Of a DNA stretch of 64,000 bases, positions 22,756 through 35,600 are shown piece by piece. This stretch comes from Marasmius tenuissimus. Taxonomy: Eukaryota; Basidiomycota; Agaricomycetes; Agaricales; Marasmiaceae. A program made the position numbers and the translations under genes. How positions within the stretch are numbered: position 1 is the first letter of the stretch; every line of letters begins with the position of its first letter. Where the stretch lies: NCBI GenBank assembly GCA_029532415.1, contig JAQOTA010000054.1, forward strand, positions 2,790,001 to 2,854,000, given 5' to 3'. The notes beneath the pieces were generated by a model. That model ran no database searches and had not been told where the DNA came from. It saw only the letters and a list, made by a program, of their open reading frames with translations.

Positions 22756-24020
22756 AGATGGGCCTTAAGGATGCGAACCACGTATTCGAATGCCTGTGTG
22801 CATAGTTCCATAATTTCAGAACAACAGGCACTGAAAACACAAACTTCCTCCCGAAGATACGATTTGGACTCATCCCATCTTCACTCGCGACCTTCGTCCA
22901 GGAGGGGTGAAGTGAATTCGCCTTTGAAGGTGAGAATCTATAACATACATGAGCCAAAGAGGAATAAAGATTGAGAAAACACCCACACCTGGGTACCCGA
23001 TGCCGTGGACCACGAAAGCACAAGTTCGAAGGTTTGCGGCTTGAAGAACCATAACTTTGAAAATTGGGCCTGGATCTCCACGATTGCGAAACCCATCCCT
23101 GCAAAATGACATAGCGTGCGCTAAGAGAAGGTTCCAGCTTGGTACCTACCGAGCGTAAGATTAACATGAGTAGTGAAAGAGAAACCGTACATATACTCAC
23201 CAGTTATGATACCCAAACTCTGCACGGCCACCAGCGAGAGGCATCATGAGTAACAAACCCAGAAAGATGCCTCTCCAGCGGCAAAACCTCTTGCACTCAT
23301 ACACCATCCCCGCACTCCACACTCTATCCAACTCCACCAGAATGGTACAGCAGATTATTCAGAATTGCCGAGAGTGCGATGGCGAGCGCTTGCGAGCTTC
23401 AGATCCGTTGATATCGGCTGGGACGTTGATCGAGTTTGAATGTTTAGAGGAGCCTTGGGTGCGTAGTACGACGGACCTACCCGCCGAATACGTGTTAGCC
23501 ATCTTGAAAAGTTACTTAGTGACACCTTGGACGCTCACCCAAATCAACTAGCGCCCCTCAGCTTGACAGTCCCCTCGACTGGATCAGTACAACAATATCC
23601 CATTTTCCCTCGTCGTGAAGTACACCATCAAAAGCGGTATGCTCGCCACAACCGGAATCGGTAGCTTGTGTCTCGACCAGATATCCAGCACATCGTCCAG
23701 GAGACCCAGAAATGCTGCAATAGCAATCAAGGAAGTACATGTTTAGTTGGACAACTTGTTGCAACGAGAACTCGTCCAATTGAAGGCCGTCCGGTTTGGA
23801 TTTGGGTTTGAAGTCAAGGTGAGGAAGAAACGCGTCGGAGAGTACGAAGGAGACAAAGACGATGAGTGTCAGGATGCATGCTGATGCGCAGATGGAGGCC
23901 CTGAATTTTTTGACTAGGCACCAAGTTAGTGACCACCCAATAGTGATATGTAAAATCACCCACATGCGTGCGGGATCCCCAAACACCTCTCTTCCAAAGA
24001 CAGGCTTTAACGAAGCTGCC
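22756..24020 (-). pseudogene. ALG7-like pseudogene (GlcNAc-1-phosphate transferase), copy 1
   Basis: ALG7 transfers GlcNAc-1-phosphate to dolichyl phosphate in the ER membrane, the first step of N-glycan precursor synthesis. On the minus strand a frame near 23740-23620 reads AFLGLLDDVLDIWSRHKLPI followed by PVVASIPLLMVYF. This is the family's Asp-Asp-x-x-Asp magnesium-binding region and the next membrane span. Further on (about 23440-23370) comes NSINVPADINGSE, the position of the family's N-A-x-N-x-x-x-G-x-N-G motif. After it come a YHNW segment and, near 23100-23040, the MGFAIVEIQAQFSK span. The C-terminal part is scrambled down to 22760. Frames change at each block and several stops occur, so it is dead. 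I base the family call on these motifs. Confidence 0.75.
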
Positions 24021-25329
24021 TTCAGCTTTATGTACGTGAAGATGCGAGTGGTTTGGCTATGTTGACAGTGGGAGGTGAAATTGGAGAGGTGTCGAAGTTA
24101 GTCTCCCAGGTTAGTGAGATGAGAATACGGTATTGTCGGCAGGGCGCGCGAGACTGGGATGATCATGAGAGGACAATGCAACACCGTTGGATCAGAAAAT
24201 CCCAGAAAATCGAGAGCGTTCGGGAAACCAAGAGTACGAGTCACCTGATTGTCCGAGTCATCCGAGCCTCCGAGTCAAATTCCCAAAAGTCCGAGTCAGA
24301 CCATGGGAAGTACTTCAATGTGTTCATGCTACTCCCTATGTAGTACTTATGCTCAAATAGCATAGGAAAACACTTGTATTTCATCGTTACTTAGGTTCAG
24401 TAAGTTGAAGACCCCATGCGGGCAGAATGCAACACCATCTGTTATTCCTAAGGAATCAGTTGTTGTTACTCCTCTATATTGAAGGTATTAGTGCCAATAA
24501 TCTCAGTGGGCACCTCAACTGGAGTTTTACAAGGGAGAACGAAGTAGAAGTTGGCACTTGGAGGTTCTGCTGGGTAAAAGGCACGTGACATTGTCCTATA
24601 TCAGGATAGTTCCCACGATGTTGCGACGCGTCGTTCCTCCATCCCGACGCATTGAACAACGTCTAGTTAACAATGAACTGGTCAACACCATTCTACTCTC
24701 TAGCAAAGCTAAGTATGTATCCCAAGGTTTGGAACTGTGCACAAATACATATAATATGTCCTCAACTCAGTAGGACACCAAATTATTGAATGTATTTAAT
24801 CTCAGTCTTTAGATTTTCTCCTGCACGAACCTGTGAGCCTTACACTGCATTTTTCAGGGTGAAAGGGTCTTTTTACCGACCCACTAATTGGTTGCGATTG
24901 AAACAACCTGAACAAGCACAACGGTACCAGCGTGTCAAGCGTTAATGCCGACGGGCGCTTGGGATGTCCACGTGACATGACTCGGATGAGTCGGACGCCC
25001 GGACGGCTCAGACTCCTGGGTTCCGGGACTCTCTCAGAAAATCGAAGTTTGGATGACGTGACACGAGTCCGGAAGCCGGCCCGGGGTGTCACACGATTCA
25101 GCCTTCAGGCGCCATTTTTCCCAGCGGAAAGTTGAACCAACACCACCATCACCACAACGTCGCCACCCGTTCTCGAACACTCAGAGTCACTAGAACTCCC
25201 GAATATCAAAAGAGGAAACGCATCTGAACCAATGCGTATTCCATACGTATGTGAACCTCGGAGAATTTAATATGCCTGCGTGCCAGTGGTGGAAGGTATT
25301 CCTGGAACGCTGAAGGTCATTTGTTCATA
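24021..25329. other. Spacer cut by the copia insertion
   Basis: No gene. 24216-24310 is rich in the repeated word ccgagtca. 24320-24880 has no counterpart in the sister spacer after 43080 and may be a separate insertion, but no ends were found. From about 25040 the sequence matches 44300-44640 (including the CCGGAGTC-type element at 25066), and the match resumes after the copia element at 39251 with 44650 onward. Confidence 0.55.
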
Positions 25330-25334
25330 TTCTC
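25330..25334 (+). repeat. Target site duplication (left)
   Basis: TTCTC, identical to 39246-39250 on the other side of the element. Confidence 0.92.
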
Positions 25335-25854
25335 TGTTGAACATGATGGATATCATGTGATACACTGTTGACGTGTTGTTTACGCGTCACACTATTTATA
25401 GAGCTACGCCTCTAGAACACTTGCGTCCTCATGCAAGTACTACGTCTCTGTCTACGTATCTCACTATGTACCTAGTAGTTTCATCATAAATGACACTATA
25501 GACAGTCGCTATCCAATAGCATAAGTAGAGCCTCCAATACATGAGGCAAACACAACTATGCTCACCAAGCATACTACCATTCATGGTAGAAGTACTTACA
25601 CAGTACTAATGTCTTTTACGCCTTTAGGGCCGAATACCTACTTCTAGTAGTAGTTTCAGTTAGTGTAATACTCATTACATGTACCAGAAACTTATGTATA
25701 AAAGACTGGACAAAAGGCCTTAAGCCTTAGGACAATCTACTCAATTATCACCTCTTCACAAGCATCTCAAAGACTACAAGAACACTCTGTGTATTACCCA
25801 TGTGAGGTTTACTTCGTTATACCCACTGTGCACTTTAACTATGCTGGCTCATCA
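25335..25854 (+). repeat. 5' LTR (520 bp)
   Basis: Starts TGTTGAACATGATGG and ends GGCTCATCA. It contains a TATA-like tataaaag at 25697-25704 and several short palindromes (for example ctaccattcatggtag). It provides the promoter and polyadenylation signals of the element. Confidence 0.95.
25697..25704 (+). promoter_or_regulatory. TATA-like box in LTR
   Basis: The sequence tataaaag lies in the last third of the LTR, which fits a start of element RNA about 30 bases further on. The same box recurs in the 3' LTR at about 39088. Confidence 0.5.
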
Positions 25855-25866
25855 GGTTATGGGCCC
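25855..25866 (+). promoter_or_regulatory. Primer-binding site matching initiator tRNA-Met anticodon arm
   Basis: GGTTATGGGCCC directly follows the LTR. Its complement GGGCCCATAACC is the anticodon arm of eukaryotic initiator tRNA-Met, including the CAT anticodon. Drosophila copia is known to prime from a half-molecule of this tRNA. The match points to the same half-tRNA priming here. Confidence 0.8.
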
Positions 25867-26874
25867 CGCAAGCGGTGGTCAGGTCGATGTTATGATCGGA
25901 GTAGCCTAGCTCCCGTGTGTCGCCACCATCCTAGCGGACGACCTGTAACCTACATGGGTTATGGAAGTCTCTAGCGATGTCGGGCTTGTCATCGTCTGGT
26001 GTCAAGGTCAAGGGTTGTTAGTTCCCTTTACACCTATCCACTACGTCCCTGTACTGTTGCATGTTGCACGAACGCATGTACATACTGTCTTGGCTTCATC
26101 TTCTTCGGCATAGACCTATCCGCGTAAGCGGCTCTGTCTCCCTGCTGATAACCCGGATTGGGCTTTGATCTTATATTATCACTGCCTAATGCCGATGAAA
26201 ACCAATGGTTGGCGATGATCCTCACCATGAGGCATCGTTTAGGGGTCTATGGGGTTGTGCTTATAAACCAACTTGCCATGATTCCTGACGGTTGAAAGAC
26301 CGGGCATGAAATACATGCTGGGAGATTTGATCTCCTTACAACTAGGTTTTGATACTATACAGTTTTACGGTTTCACATGGCCACTTTAGTATGTACAGGG
26401 ACTCCCCTCCCGATGATCCCTCTCTTCCATGTTATTGTTAAACTCTAGCTCACCTATGATTGCTTTCTGGTCACCGACATGCCTAAGGCAGAGGGTGCAT
26501 GAACTCAATTCATATGGATGACTAGGTTTAATAATAACTTTCTATGGGTCATTCGGACAGTATGAGCTGATCACTCATACTTTTGCTAGTCTGGGGTTGA
26601 GACCAGATAGCACGATGGGACACCAGACACCGATACACACTGGGAACGTTGTAAGACCCTAGCAATTGGGCAGGGCTTCGTAACCAGATTAACTCCCCTG
26701 TACTACCTGCACGCGGTACACCCCATGATCTGCTTGACGCATACAGCCTGTTAAAAGTCCTAGACCTTTGGAGCATTTCTCGGTGTGCATCGAACCCTAT
26801 TTATTTATGGGTGCTTCTTAGAAGCCTTCGTCGATTGACACTCTCTTGGCTCCACCCTTCTATATTTGAAGAGT
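25867..26874 (+). other. Long leader of the copia element
   Basis: About 1 kb between primer site and first codon of the polyprotein, without a convincing ORF. Such a long leader is likely to hold packaging and dimerisation signals, which cannot be located by eye. Confidence 0.6.
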
Positions 26875-29800
26875 ATGCTCACGGGACTTTTGGCAGACCT
26901 CAATATGTCTCAATCAGGATCTAGGTCTGCTTCTCATTCCCCAAGTGGTAATCCTCCAATGACGTTTGTTCGCAATACGCCGGGATATACTCTAGGAACA
27001 GAAGTAGAAAATTCTGTAGAAGTTTTTAACTACAATACGGAACCGTTGTACTCTCAGGTTGTGGACAGCAACTTTCCTGCTGGGTCAGGAGGAATCAGTA
27101 TCATTCCAGTTTTGCTAGATGATGGTTCGAATTTCGAAGATTGGTACCGATTACTTGAGGGTTACCTCTTTACCCAAGGCATACCTCAAGCCTTGGATGA
27201 AGAAATGCCAGAAACATCCTCTCTTGCTACTTCAGGGGAAGCTACCGCTCTAATTGAGTGGACTTCTAGGCGTAACAAAGTAATTGGTATTATCAAAATG
27301 CGCACTCGTCGTGCTCACAATGCACATGTTGATAAAACTTCGGTAATTTCAACCTTATCTAAACTCAAATCTACGTTTGGAGTTCAATCTTCTTCGAAGA
27401 TGATGAATCTATATACGGACTTGCATAACGTCCAACTTCCTGAACACCTTAATCCAGTCCCTGGGATCAGTTACATGTTGACTGTTCGGGACCAACTTAA
27501 GGATCATGGAGTAGATATTTCGGACGACTTACTGTGCTTGATGATCACAGCCAAGCTTAATGAAAAGCGCTGGCAACTCTTCAAGCAGCAAGTATCCCGT
27601 ATGAAGAAGGAAGAACTTAAACCTACCGATTTGATTGCTGCAATTACAAATGAATGGAATAGAAGGAATGGGATTCATTCTGGTCCTGCTGCCTATACTG
27701 CCCATAATGCCAAAATTTCTGGTGTTAATAGATTTAACTCTCCTCCTAAATGGTCTGATCAGTCTCGTTCTGGTACTTCTGCAAATCAAAAGAAGAACAA
27801 TAATAAAAACAATAACCAGAACCAGAACAATCAGAACCAAGGTGGATCTTCTTCCAAGAAAGGAAAGAAGAAAGGAGGAAAGGGCAAAGGAAAAGGCAAA
27901 GGAAAGAAGAAGGATACTCAAAAAGGGGGGCAACAATCGCACACTGCGGTACTTGAACCTTCTGAGAAACCTTCTGAATACCAGAAACGAATTAATGCAG
28001 TAAACGAGCAAATCAGCTCAGTTTTTGAACGGGAAATGGCTGGGCCAGTCAACGTTCATATGTCCTACCACTACCCCACTGGTAGCACATCTGCACCAAA
28101 TCCGTTCCAAAACACGTATGATCTTCAACAAGCACGCCTAGAAGAGAGAATCGCTGCTGACAGAGAAGGTCGTCCTGTACGGCATATCTCTGTACAAGAA
28201 TGGAACAATAGACGAACTGTTCAACTAGATGAACAGGTTCGACAAGTACAAGAAGCTATTGCTTCGGCTACTATTTCCAATTCAAACATAGACAGCAATG
28301 GAGATGAGATACCATCTTTGGTGTACATCTCTGATACTCCGACGGAACCTGATAGTGACTTTTCATCTGATAATTCATCAAATGATAGTCATACATGTTC
28401 TGAATACTCTTATGGCGCGCATAGTAATGAAGAAATCATCTTCACAATGCCACGACGAGAGGCGACACCTAATCATACTTCGCCTGCGGACGAAGTTGAC
28501 CAAGGTGAGAATCTCGAAGTAGCATCACCCACACAAGAAGACATACGTGTAACAGTTTCAACACCTCCTGACGATTATGGACCATGGGCAGATTCTATGT
28601 TTCCTAGGAACCACGCCGATCTTGTTCATTTGTTCAGACCAGAAAACTATTCTCAAGATGGAGATGACATCACTAAGCCACCTCTCATCAATAGAAAAGT
28701 TGAATGGCGATTCTTACAAGAATACAAAGAACAACATGATAACTTGATGCGACGAGTTAACCTTAGGAATAATAGACCACATATAATAAACGGGATTAAA
28801 CTCCCAATTCCTGTCGTCGATGACTTCCGAGACTTCGGAGATCAGACGACTAACGACATAGCATTAAAGGAATCCATGATCAGAATGCGTTACAGATTAA
28901 TACGTAACACACCAGACCATAATCTTTGGATCTGGGTTCTGATCAGGACCAGAGAATATGTTGTTATGTATGCTATCAGAAGAGATGCAGTGCATAATAT
29001 GACACCTCGTCAAGCTCTTCATGAATTGCGCATACAACAAAGGATAGTACATGTGGAAACAGTAGAAGATACCAAATTCACGCTTCATTACGAATACCAA
29101 ACCTGGAACCTTCAACACCTATCGACGGTCATAGCTGAAATCAATAACAAAAATTGGATCAGCACCGTTGAAGATTTTGTTCAACGAGTGAAAAACCCTC
29201 GTTCAACTTCGGTGGATGAAGCTTTCCGAGTCAACAAGAAGAATGTCACACTTCCTATACAAGTGTTGAATCCTATCTTCTGGCATTCGTTAGTCAAGCT
29301 TGGTCTTGAAGGGAAATGGTTATTCGGAACGACAGACATAAGAGCGAGTCAATTTAGAACATCCCAATGGAGACAACCAGGGTTTAATAGGCGCTGGATT
29401 CGCTTTATCCCTCACCTTAGTCTTCCAGATGTTCCTAACTGGCACATGCACTTGTACAAATGGATGAACAACATTAGAATGTCTGTTCCCATGACTCAGG
29501 CTGATATTCCTCGAAGAGAACTTGAGGGTAGTCGCTTCAATGAACGACCAAGAACATACCCTGGAGATTTCATGGAATTAGCCGAGTCACTTAATCGTTC
29601 CAAATCTCCAGTCCCTACTACCCATGAATACATAAATCGCCCCGCAACTACACCACCTAGAGTACGACAATGGCAGGACCAAATCGTCCACACACCTCCA
29701 AGCTCTCCCGAATCTTTTTATGGCATACAATCCTTAGAAGAGGATTACATTGAAGTTCCTTCTCGCCCAACCACTGCTCCACCAGATCAACCAGAAAGAC

Positions 29801-32646
29801 TTAGTCCGGTAGATGAACAACCTGAGGTTGATCCCTGGGTTACATCTCCAAATGATCCCCGAAATTCTCAATTCGAGAATTACGGACCTGCAGTAATTGG
29901 ATTAAGGACCAATGGAATGCCCTTGCACGTTGCTAATGGCACGAGTATTGGCAATATCACTATGGTTGTTAATGATAATCAGCCATATCAAGCCACGAGA
30001 TTCGTTCAATGGCAGAACTATAAACACCAATTGGAAGCTTGGATAGAAGTTGAAGACGCCGCAAATCAACGTTATCAAGAAGAACTCAGAACAAGACGAG
30101 AACTTCTTGTTCGCCAAACATTCCAAAGTCAGAATCAAGAACCGCTTCAATGGCATGAATGGTACTTTGATGATGGTGACTATGGAGATGGCCTTGAAGG
30201 AGTTGATAACGATCGGGCTGAAAGCAACGATCGTGGAGACTGGCAAGTTTTTCAAAGTTCTAATAGTCAAACTTTCACTAAATCCTCGATGCAGAACTAT
30301 CATATCCTAAGGAACTCAGTACCAAGGAAATGTAGTATTACTTCTGTATATGCAACGACGAAATATAAGTCGTTTTCTGCTGCATTTTCGAGTGATTGTG
30401 AAGTGAGAAATACGCAAAATGCCTGGCTACTTGATAGCGGGGCATCAGCGCATATGACTCCGTATAAAACGGATTTCTCAGACTATCAGACTTTAGAAAT
30501 GCCAATAGGTCTTACTACATCAGCGGGTGATAAAGCAAATGTGCAAATAGTAGGCTATGGTACTGTCCTCATCCGACACACCAATAGCGCAGGAGTGACA
30601 CAAGTCACAAAGTTATACCCAGTGATGTATAATCCCGACAGCCCACATCGTTTAATCTCTAGTGGGAAGTTCCGGAGTATAGGTTACTATACTTTACTGG
30701 ACTCTCCAGAGACTTCGATCCGGAGCAAGAAAGATGATTCTCTTTTAATGAGCTTTTACCCAAGTCATAAAGATGATCCTTTACGATGGATGAACGCGAA
30801 GGTTCTTGTGGGAGAAACTTCCTTCACATCTGTTGTATCTTTCAATACTTCTGAATTATGGCACAGACGTATGGGACACTGTGATCCCAGAGTCTTAGGA
30901 AAATTAATGGATAATGTTAAAGGGCTTCCAACGAAGTTGGTTACTTCAAAGGGAGAAATGAAACCATGCCGAGGCTGTGCCAAAGGCAAAATGGTTGCCA
31001 AATTGTACCCTTTATCCTCAAAACGAGCTAAGGAGCCTCTTGAACTCGTGCACGGTGATTTGATAGAATATCCAACTCGCTCTTACTATCAAAACGAATA
31101 TGCTTTAACCTTATTCAATGATGCAACATCATACGGATGGGTATATCCAATTCGTAAAAAGAGCGATACAGATCAGAAATTGCGCAATTGGCTAGCTCTT
31201 GTAGAGCGCCAGACTAATAAAAAGGTCAAAAGTGTGCATTTCGATCGAGGGGGAGAATTCTTTTCAAATGAGCAATGGGATTGGTATCACTCTCTAGGAA
31301 TATTTCCACAAAGAGGTTCTCCCAACGTGCATGAACAGAATGGACGAGCGGAAAGATTTAATCGTACACTGCGAGAAAAATCTGAAGCTATGCGCTTTCA
31401 GGCTTGTGCGCCTGAAAACTGGTGAGAATTTGCAATTCTCACAGCTGTCCATATCTACAATAGAACTCCTATTCGTTCAAGGAAATACAGAACTCCAGTT
31501 GAATGGTTTGAAAATAAGAAGCCTGATGTTTCATACTTCAGGACGTTCGGTTGTGGCGCATATGCATACATACCCAAACGTAAAAATAAGCTTGCTCCAC
31601 ACTCTGAAGCAATGATTTTCATTGGTTACGAGAGCGGATCAAAAGCTTATCGATTCTTTCGAACAACCAACAATTCTGTATACATTACTCCACAAGCAGT
31701 TTTCGATGAGAACTGGTTTCCTAAATGTCAAAAAGAAGTGCCCGGATCCATAGAGTTTGATAAAACCGACAAACCTGTCCGGTCTATACCTTTTCCAACG
31801 TACCCATATGATGGCCATGAAGATCATCACAATGATGATGATTTCTTCAATCCTCCACCTCCACCAGGATCAGATGATGACGATCATCAGCCTGGGGGAG
31901 ATCCTCCCTTGGATCCTATCCCGGATGATAAAAGCGATGATGTGCACAACGGCAATCATCCAAATACTGATGGATTCGGATCACCGAAAGGCTCCGATCA
32001 CAATCCTAATCAGTATGGTCCGGATCCACGGTCTGCTGGTTCTTCTGGAAATACAAATCCGTTTGGATTTCGCCAAGCTGACTATGATGAGTGGGAGAAC
32101 TTACGAGCTCCTCCACCAGCAGCTGCCAGAAGAAACCCTCCAAGAAATAGAGTAACTCCCAACCGTCCGTTTAATGTTTACGGAAATCGACATCCTGTTG
32201 AGATCGAACGCGATATCGATTCTCAAGCACGCTGGCAAAGTCAGATTAATCCGACAAATGAACCTGAAACAATACCAAATAGGGTTCCTGATCCAGCCGC
32301 TCCTATGGACACGGATGACGATATGAGCGATCTTGCTCAGCAAGGGGGAGAAAATTACTTGGTTTACTTGCTGAATAACGGTCATCAACTATATGGTCTT
32401 CAAGCCAGTAGTTATGATAATGTTCGTGAATGGACATACAAACAAGTCCACAAGCGTCCTAAAGATGAACGATCATCTTGGGAAGCAGCATGCAGACTGG
32501 AATTACAATCACTCAAAGATAGAAACGTCTTTGATGTGGTCACACTACCTAAAGGCCGAAAAGCGGTGAAATCCCGCTGGGTATTTGACATCAAGTCTGA
32601 TGGCCGAAAGAAGGCAAGACTTGTTGCAAAAGGATTTTCGCAGAAA
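26875..32646 (+). pseudogene. Copia Gag-protease-integrase and 5' end of reverse transcriptase
   Basis: One frame from ATG 26875 (TTG or ATG codons just upstream are possible) to a TGA at 31423-31425, then in the same frame to 32646. Gag-type domain: residues about 60-280 (DDGSNFEDWYRLLEGYLF, LTVRDQLKDHG). The nucleocapsid-like part (about 300-350) is Asn/Gln-rich then Lys/Gly-rich and has no CCHC zinc knuckle. About 800 residues of unknown, partly acidic sequence follow. The aspartic protease has DSGASAHM (about residue 1186). Integrase has the HHCC module (LWHRRMGH...CRGCAKGK) and a catalytic Asp-Asp-35-Glu triad (HGDL, HFDRGGEF, GRAERFN). The TGA replaces the second residue of a probable Trp-Trp-Glu. 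After it comes TFGCGAYAYIPKR and the RT start KARLVAKGFSQ, where the frame is cut. Confidence 0.93.
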
Positions 32647-35600
32647 TTGTTGAGCTGCTACACGCGAGGCACGAGTGTGAGGCAGCTTGAGGTCTTTGGA
32701 CGGACACGTGGTGCGGTGCCGAATTCTCTTCCCGCACCACCACCATGGCCGCCGTTCCCTCAAGCTCACAAACTCGTGCCAGTCCGCTCATTTCTTGTTT
32801 CCTTTCTTCCTTTTCCATTCTTTTCCCTTTCCCTCTTCTAGTTACTCCCTCTTCTCTCAAAATTCTGCGCTCGTAACGAGATCTCCAATTTGGCGGAACG
32901 AATAGCGCACAAATCAGGGAACGACGTACATCCAGACTTTACACACGACCAACACGGAACCAGACCGAACTTATTCCAGGAGCAATAACTTTCCCGACAT
33001 CACCACAGCAAGCAGCCGTGGATTATAGGAAGGGGGGAGTCTATGCTATCGTGGGTAGTACTGGAGCCTCTTTGGAGGTCGAGAGCTGAGTCAAGGTTGG
33101 CGCTGGAGGATTCGGTACTTAGGCTTTCACTCCCAACCTTACCTCAAGAGCTTCGAAAGCAGCGAAAGCAGCAGGCTGATGAAGACTTCTCTTGGGGAGC
33201 TCATCACACGTCACAATACCAAAATGCGAAATTTGTGTCACCAGGAACTTGTTTAGCAATGCATAACCCTGAACATTACGGTGAGTAGTTCATTCTCGTT
33301 GACCTCATAAGACTCTGTGCTCACTTAACTTGAAATTTTCACCAACCTCGTTGTCTTCTCTATCATATCGGATCAATGACTTTGCCTATGCCTGCACCCG
33401 CACCCACACTTCTGCACCCGCACCCACACTTCTGCACCTGCACCCACACTTCTGCACCTGCACCTGCAACTGCAACTGCACCTGCACCTGCACCTGCACC
33501 CGCACCCGCACCTGTACCCGCACTTGCGCTCAAATATAAATGTGCGAACGCTACCCTATGCGCCTCCGTGCCTCCTATCTGCACTCGCAGTTGCACCCGT
33601 GCAATGACACCCAAAGTCAAAGCTTTATCCTCGCATACCACTGTCCAGCCATCGTCAAAACAATGCCTGTTGCACAAGACGACAGCCTCGAAAGTTCAGT
33701 ACTCAGGCTCACCTCAGACAAACAGTGTCAGCATAAGGACAGTACTTCCTGCTCATAGCCCCCAATCCATTATTAACAAACCGTCTTATGGTTTGTTTCT
33801 AGTATCTACACGTGCTCGGATGTTTGGTTCTGACAAAATCAATTGCTGGACTCGACACAGCCACCCCACTCGGCAAAGCGTCCTTGGCCCGCTGGAATGC
33901 CCACCATCGAGGCTGCTGGACGTTACCAACTCAGCGAAAAAGCTGACCTCAATGCCTCTGAGCGGTGAGACGGGGCAGACGGTTTGTACGCGCCGTTTGT
34001 CGGCCCTACCCGTCATTACACCTCTCCGATTCGGATGAAGACACCTTGCGATGTCCTTCCGAGGCGCACACACAGTCTTCAACTCGAGGTGCCTCCGTAG
34101 TCAACAACATAACATTCACCACTACGCCCGCACATTCATCCGAGACGATTGCAGACCAATGCGATGGAGCTGATGTGGTCCCTCTTGGAGGGGGAAACCG
34201 TTTTATGTGTTGAGACTCGACGAGAACACTACGCAGTACTTGAATGGTTGGCAGGAATGGGTCGTACTTAGCCGAGTGATGGTCAACGAGGCCTCTTGAC
34301 CTTGTTGGGCTCACAGGCCGAGAGGATGGACCGCAGGTTCATGAGTCCATTTACCCAACTGCTGGTTCCTAGGCTCCGAATGACAGGAACCTCTCCTTGT
34401 CCCGGGAAATTCCGCCTGCTTACAAAATTTATTGCATCCTCCTGCTCCGACTCGCTTGTACATAACCTTGCACACCACCAATTCATCTACTGATTCTACC
34501 CTCCATCTACGTATACAAGGAACATCTGCGGCCTCGTATAGATGACACCAGAGTGCGGCGAGAGGTACAGTGAAGCCATACGGAGAATTGTGCTATTCCC
34601 AGACCAACGACCAGGAGCCGTTATTCACCTCAAAGGTAATGAGTTTGTGGGAGATACCCCAATGTGCTGAGACTATCATCTGCACTCGAGCGGTCAATGT
34701 CCTACCACATAGCAGAAGGGGTTGAATATCCTGGTCTCGGAGTCTTGATTCAAGGTGATGGCAGGCTCCGGAAGTAAGGAGTGGTTTATAAAACTTCATT
34801 GCATAGCTCGTGCTTCACTCGGTCATTCTCCTAATTCTCACTTCGGCCATCCCCGCAACGCGAGGATCCATCTTTCAGCTAATCCTCGAACCATGTAGTA
34901 CCCGCCTAAGGCTAAATCCGTTCCAGTGCCTTCGATTCCTTGATTGGTTTCAACCATTCATGTGTACGACCAGCAGTCTTCACTACAGGTGTATTTAACT
35001 TGGGTTGTTTCGCGTTAGACACTCCCATTCACCATTCGCAAGTTATTTCGGGTGGGATCTCCGGGCTCCTGATCCCGTTGCTAGAGTTATAGCAGATGTT
35101 GGTCCCGGGATGCCCAGGTCATTAACTTTTATCCTCGAATGCATATGTCGTTTCTTCCGACAACACCTTTGCCCACCAACTCTCCTGTCAACCTCCAATC
35201 ACCTATCTACCTCGTCCCTCCTCCAGCACCGCGTTATTCTGCTTACCATGACGAGGCTACCAATTATATTCTTGCGAACTTCAGCACCCCTGACCGGTGT
35301 CGCTGAGCCTATCCAAATTCTGGTGGCAGGAAGCCGCCGTCGTTTCGCCTAGCACCCGAGAGTCCAAGACGAGACCTTTGTGGAGGACGGGAAATGCTCC
35401 CAGCAAACGACAGTGGTAGCTGAGACCAATTACAAGGCAAAACTACAAACAAGTCCAGAATAAAGGTGGAGTTATGCACGTCAGGATTCAAGTGCGTGGG
35501 GTAGCCTTCACCATGAGGGAGGAGCACTACCGCCCGGGAAGCCTGAGGAATTTGATGGCTAACTATTCCCGATGTCGATTTCGCGCTAGCAGGTCGTTCG

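Noticed and set aside
22756..24020. Membrane protein of a DUF-type family (first thought from hydrophobic minus-strand pieces)
   Set aside because: The LLDDVLD and NSIN blocks in alternative frames, and the better preserved second copy, fit the ALG7 transferase family.
25855..25870. Possible tRNA-Met gene fragment
   Set aside because: Only the 12 bases complementary to the anticodon arm are present, adjacent to an LTR; this is a primer-binding site.
26866..26874. TTG at 26866 as polyprotein start
   Set aside because: A normal ATG follows nine bases later in the same frame; there is no reason to prefer a non-ATG start in a fungus.
27529..28011. Long minus-strand frame inside the copia Gag region
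   Set aside because: Shadow of the Lys/Asn-rich coding strand; hydrophobic antisense of a basic tract.
31423..31611. Separate gene starting after the integrase TGA
   Set aside because: The same frame continues without a break through the stop, with integrase and copia C-terminal motifs; one substitution explains it better.
33376..34038. 220-aa open frame rich in Pro-Ala and Cys
   Set aside because: The first third is the translated hexanucleotide minisatellite and the rest has no motif; other frames over the same bases are open too.
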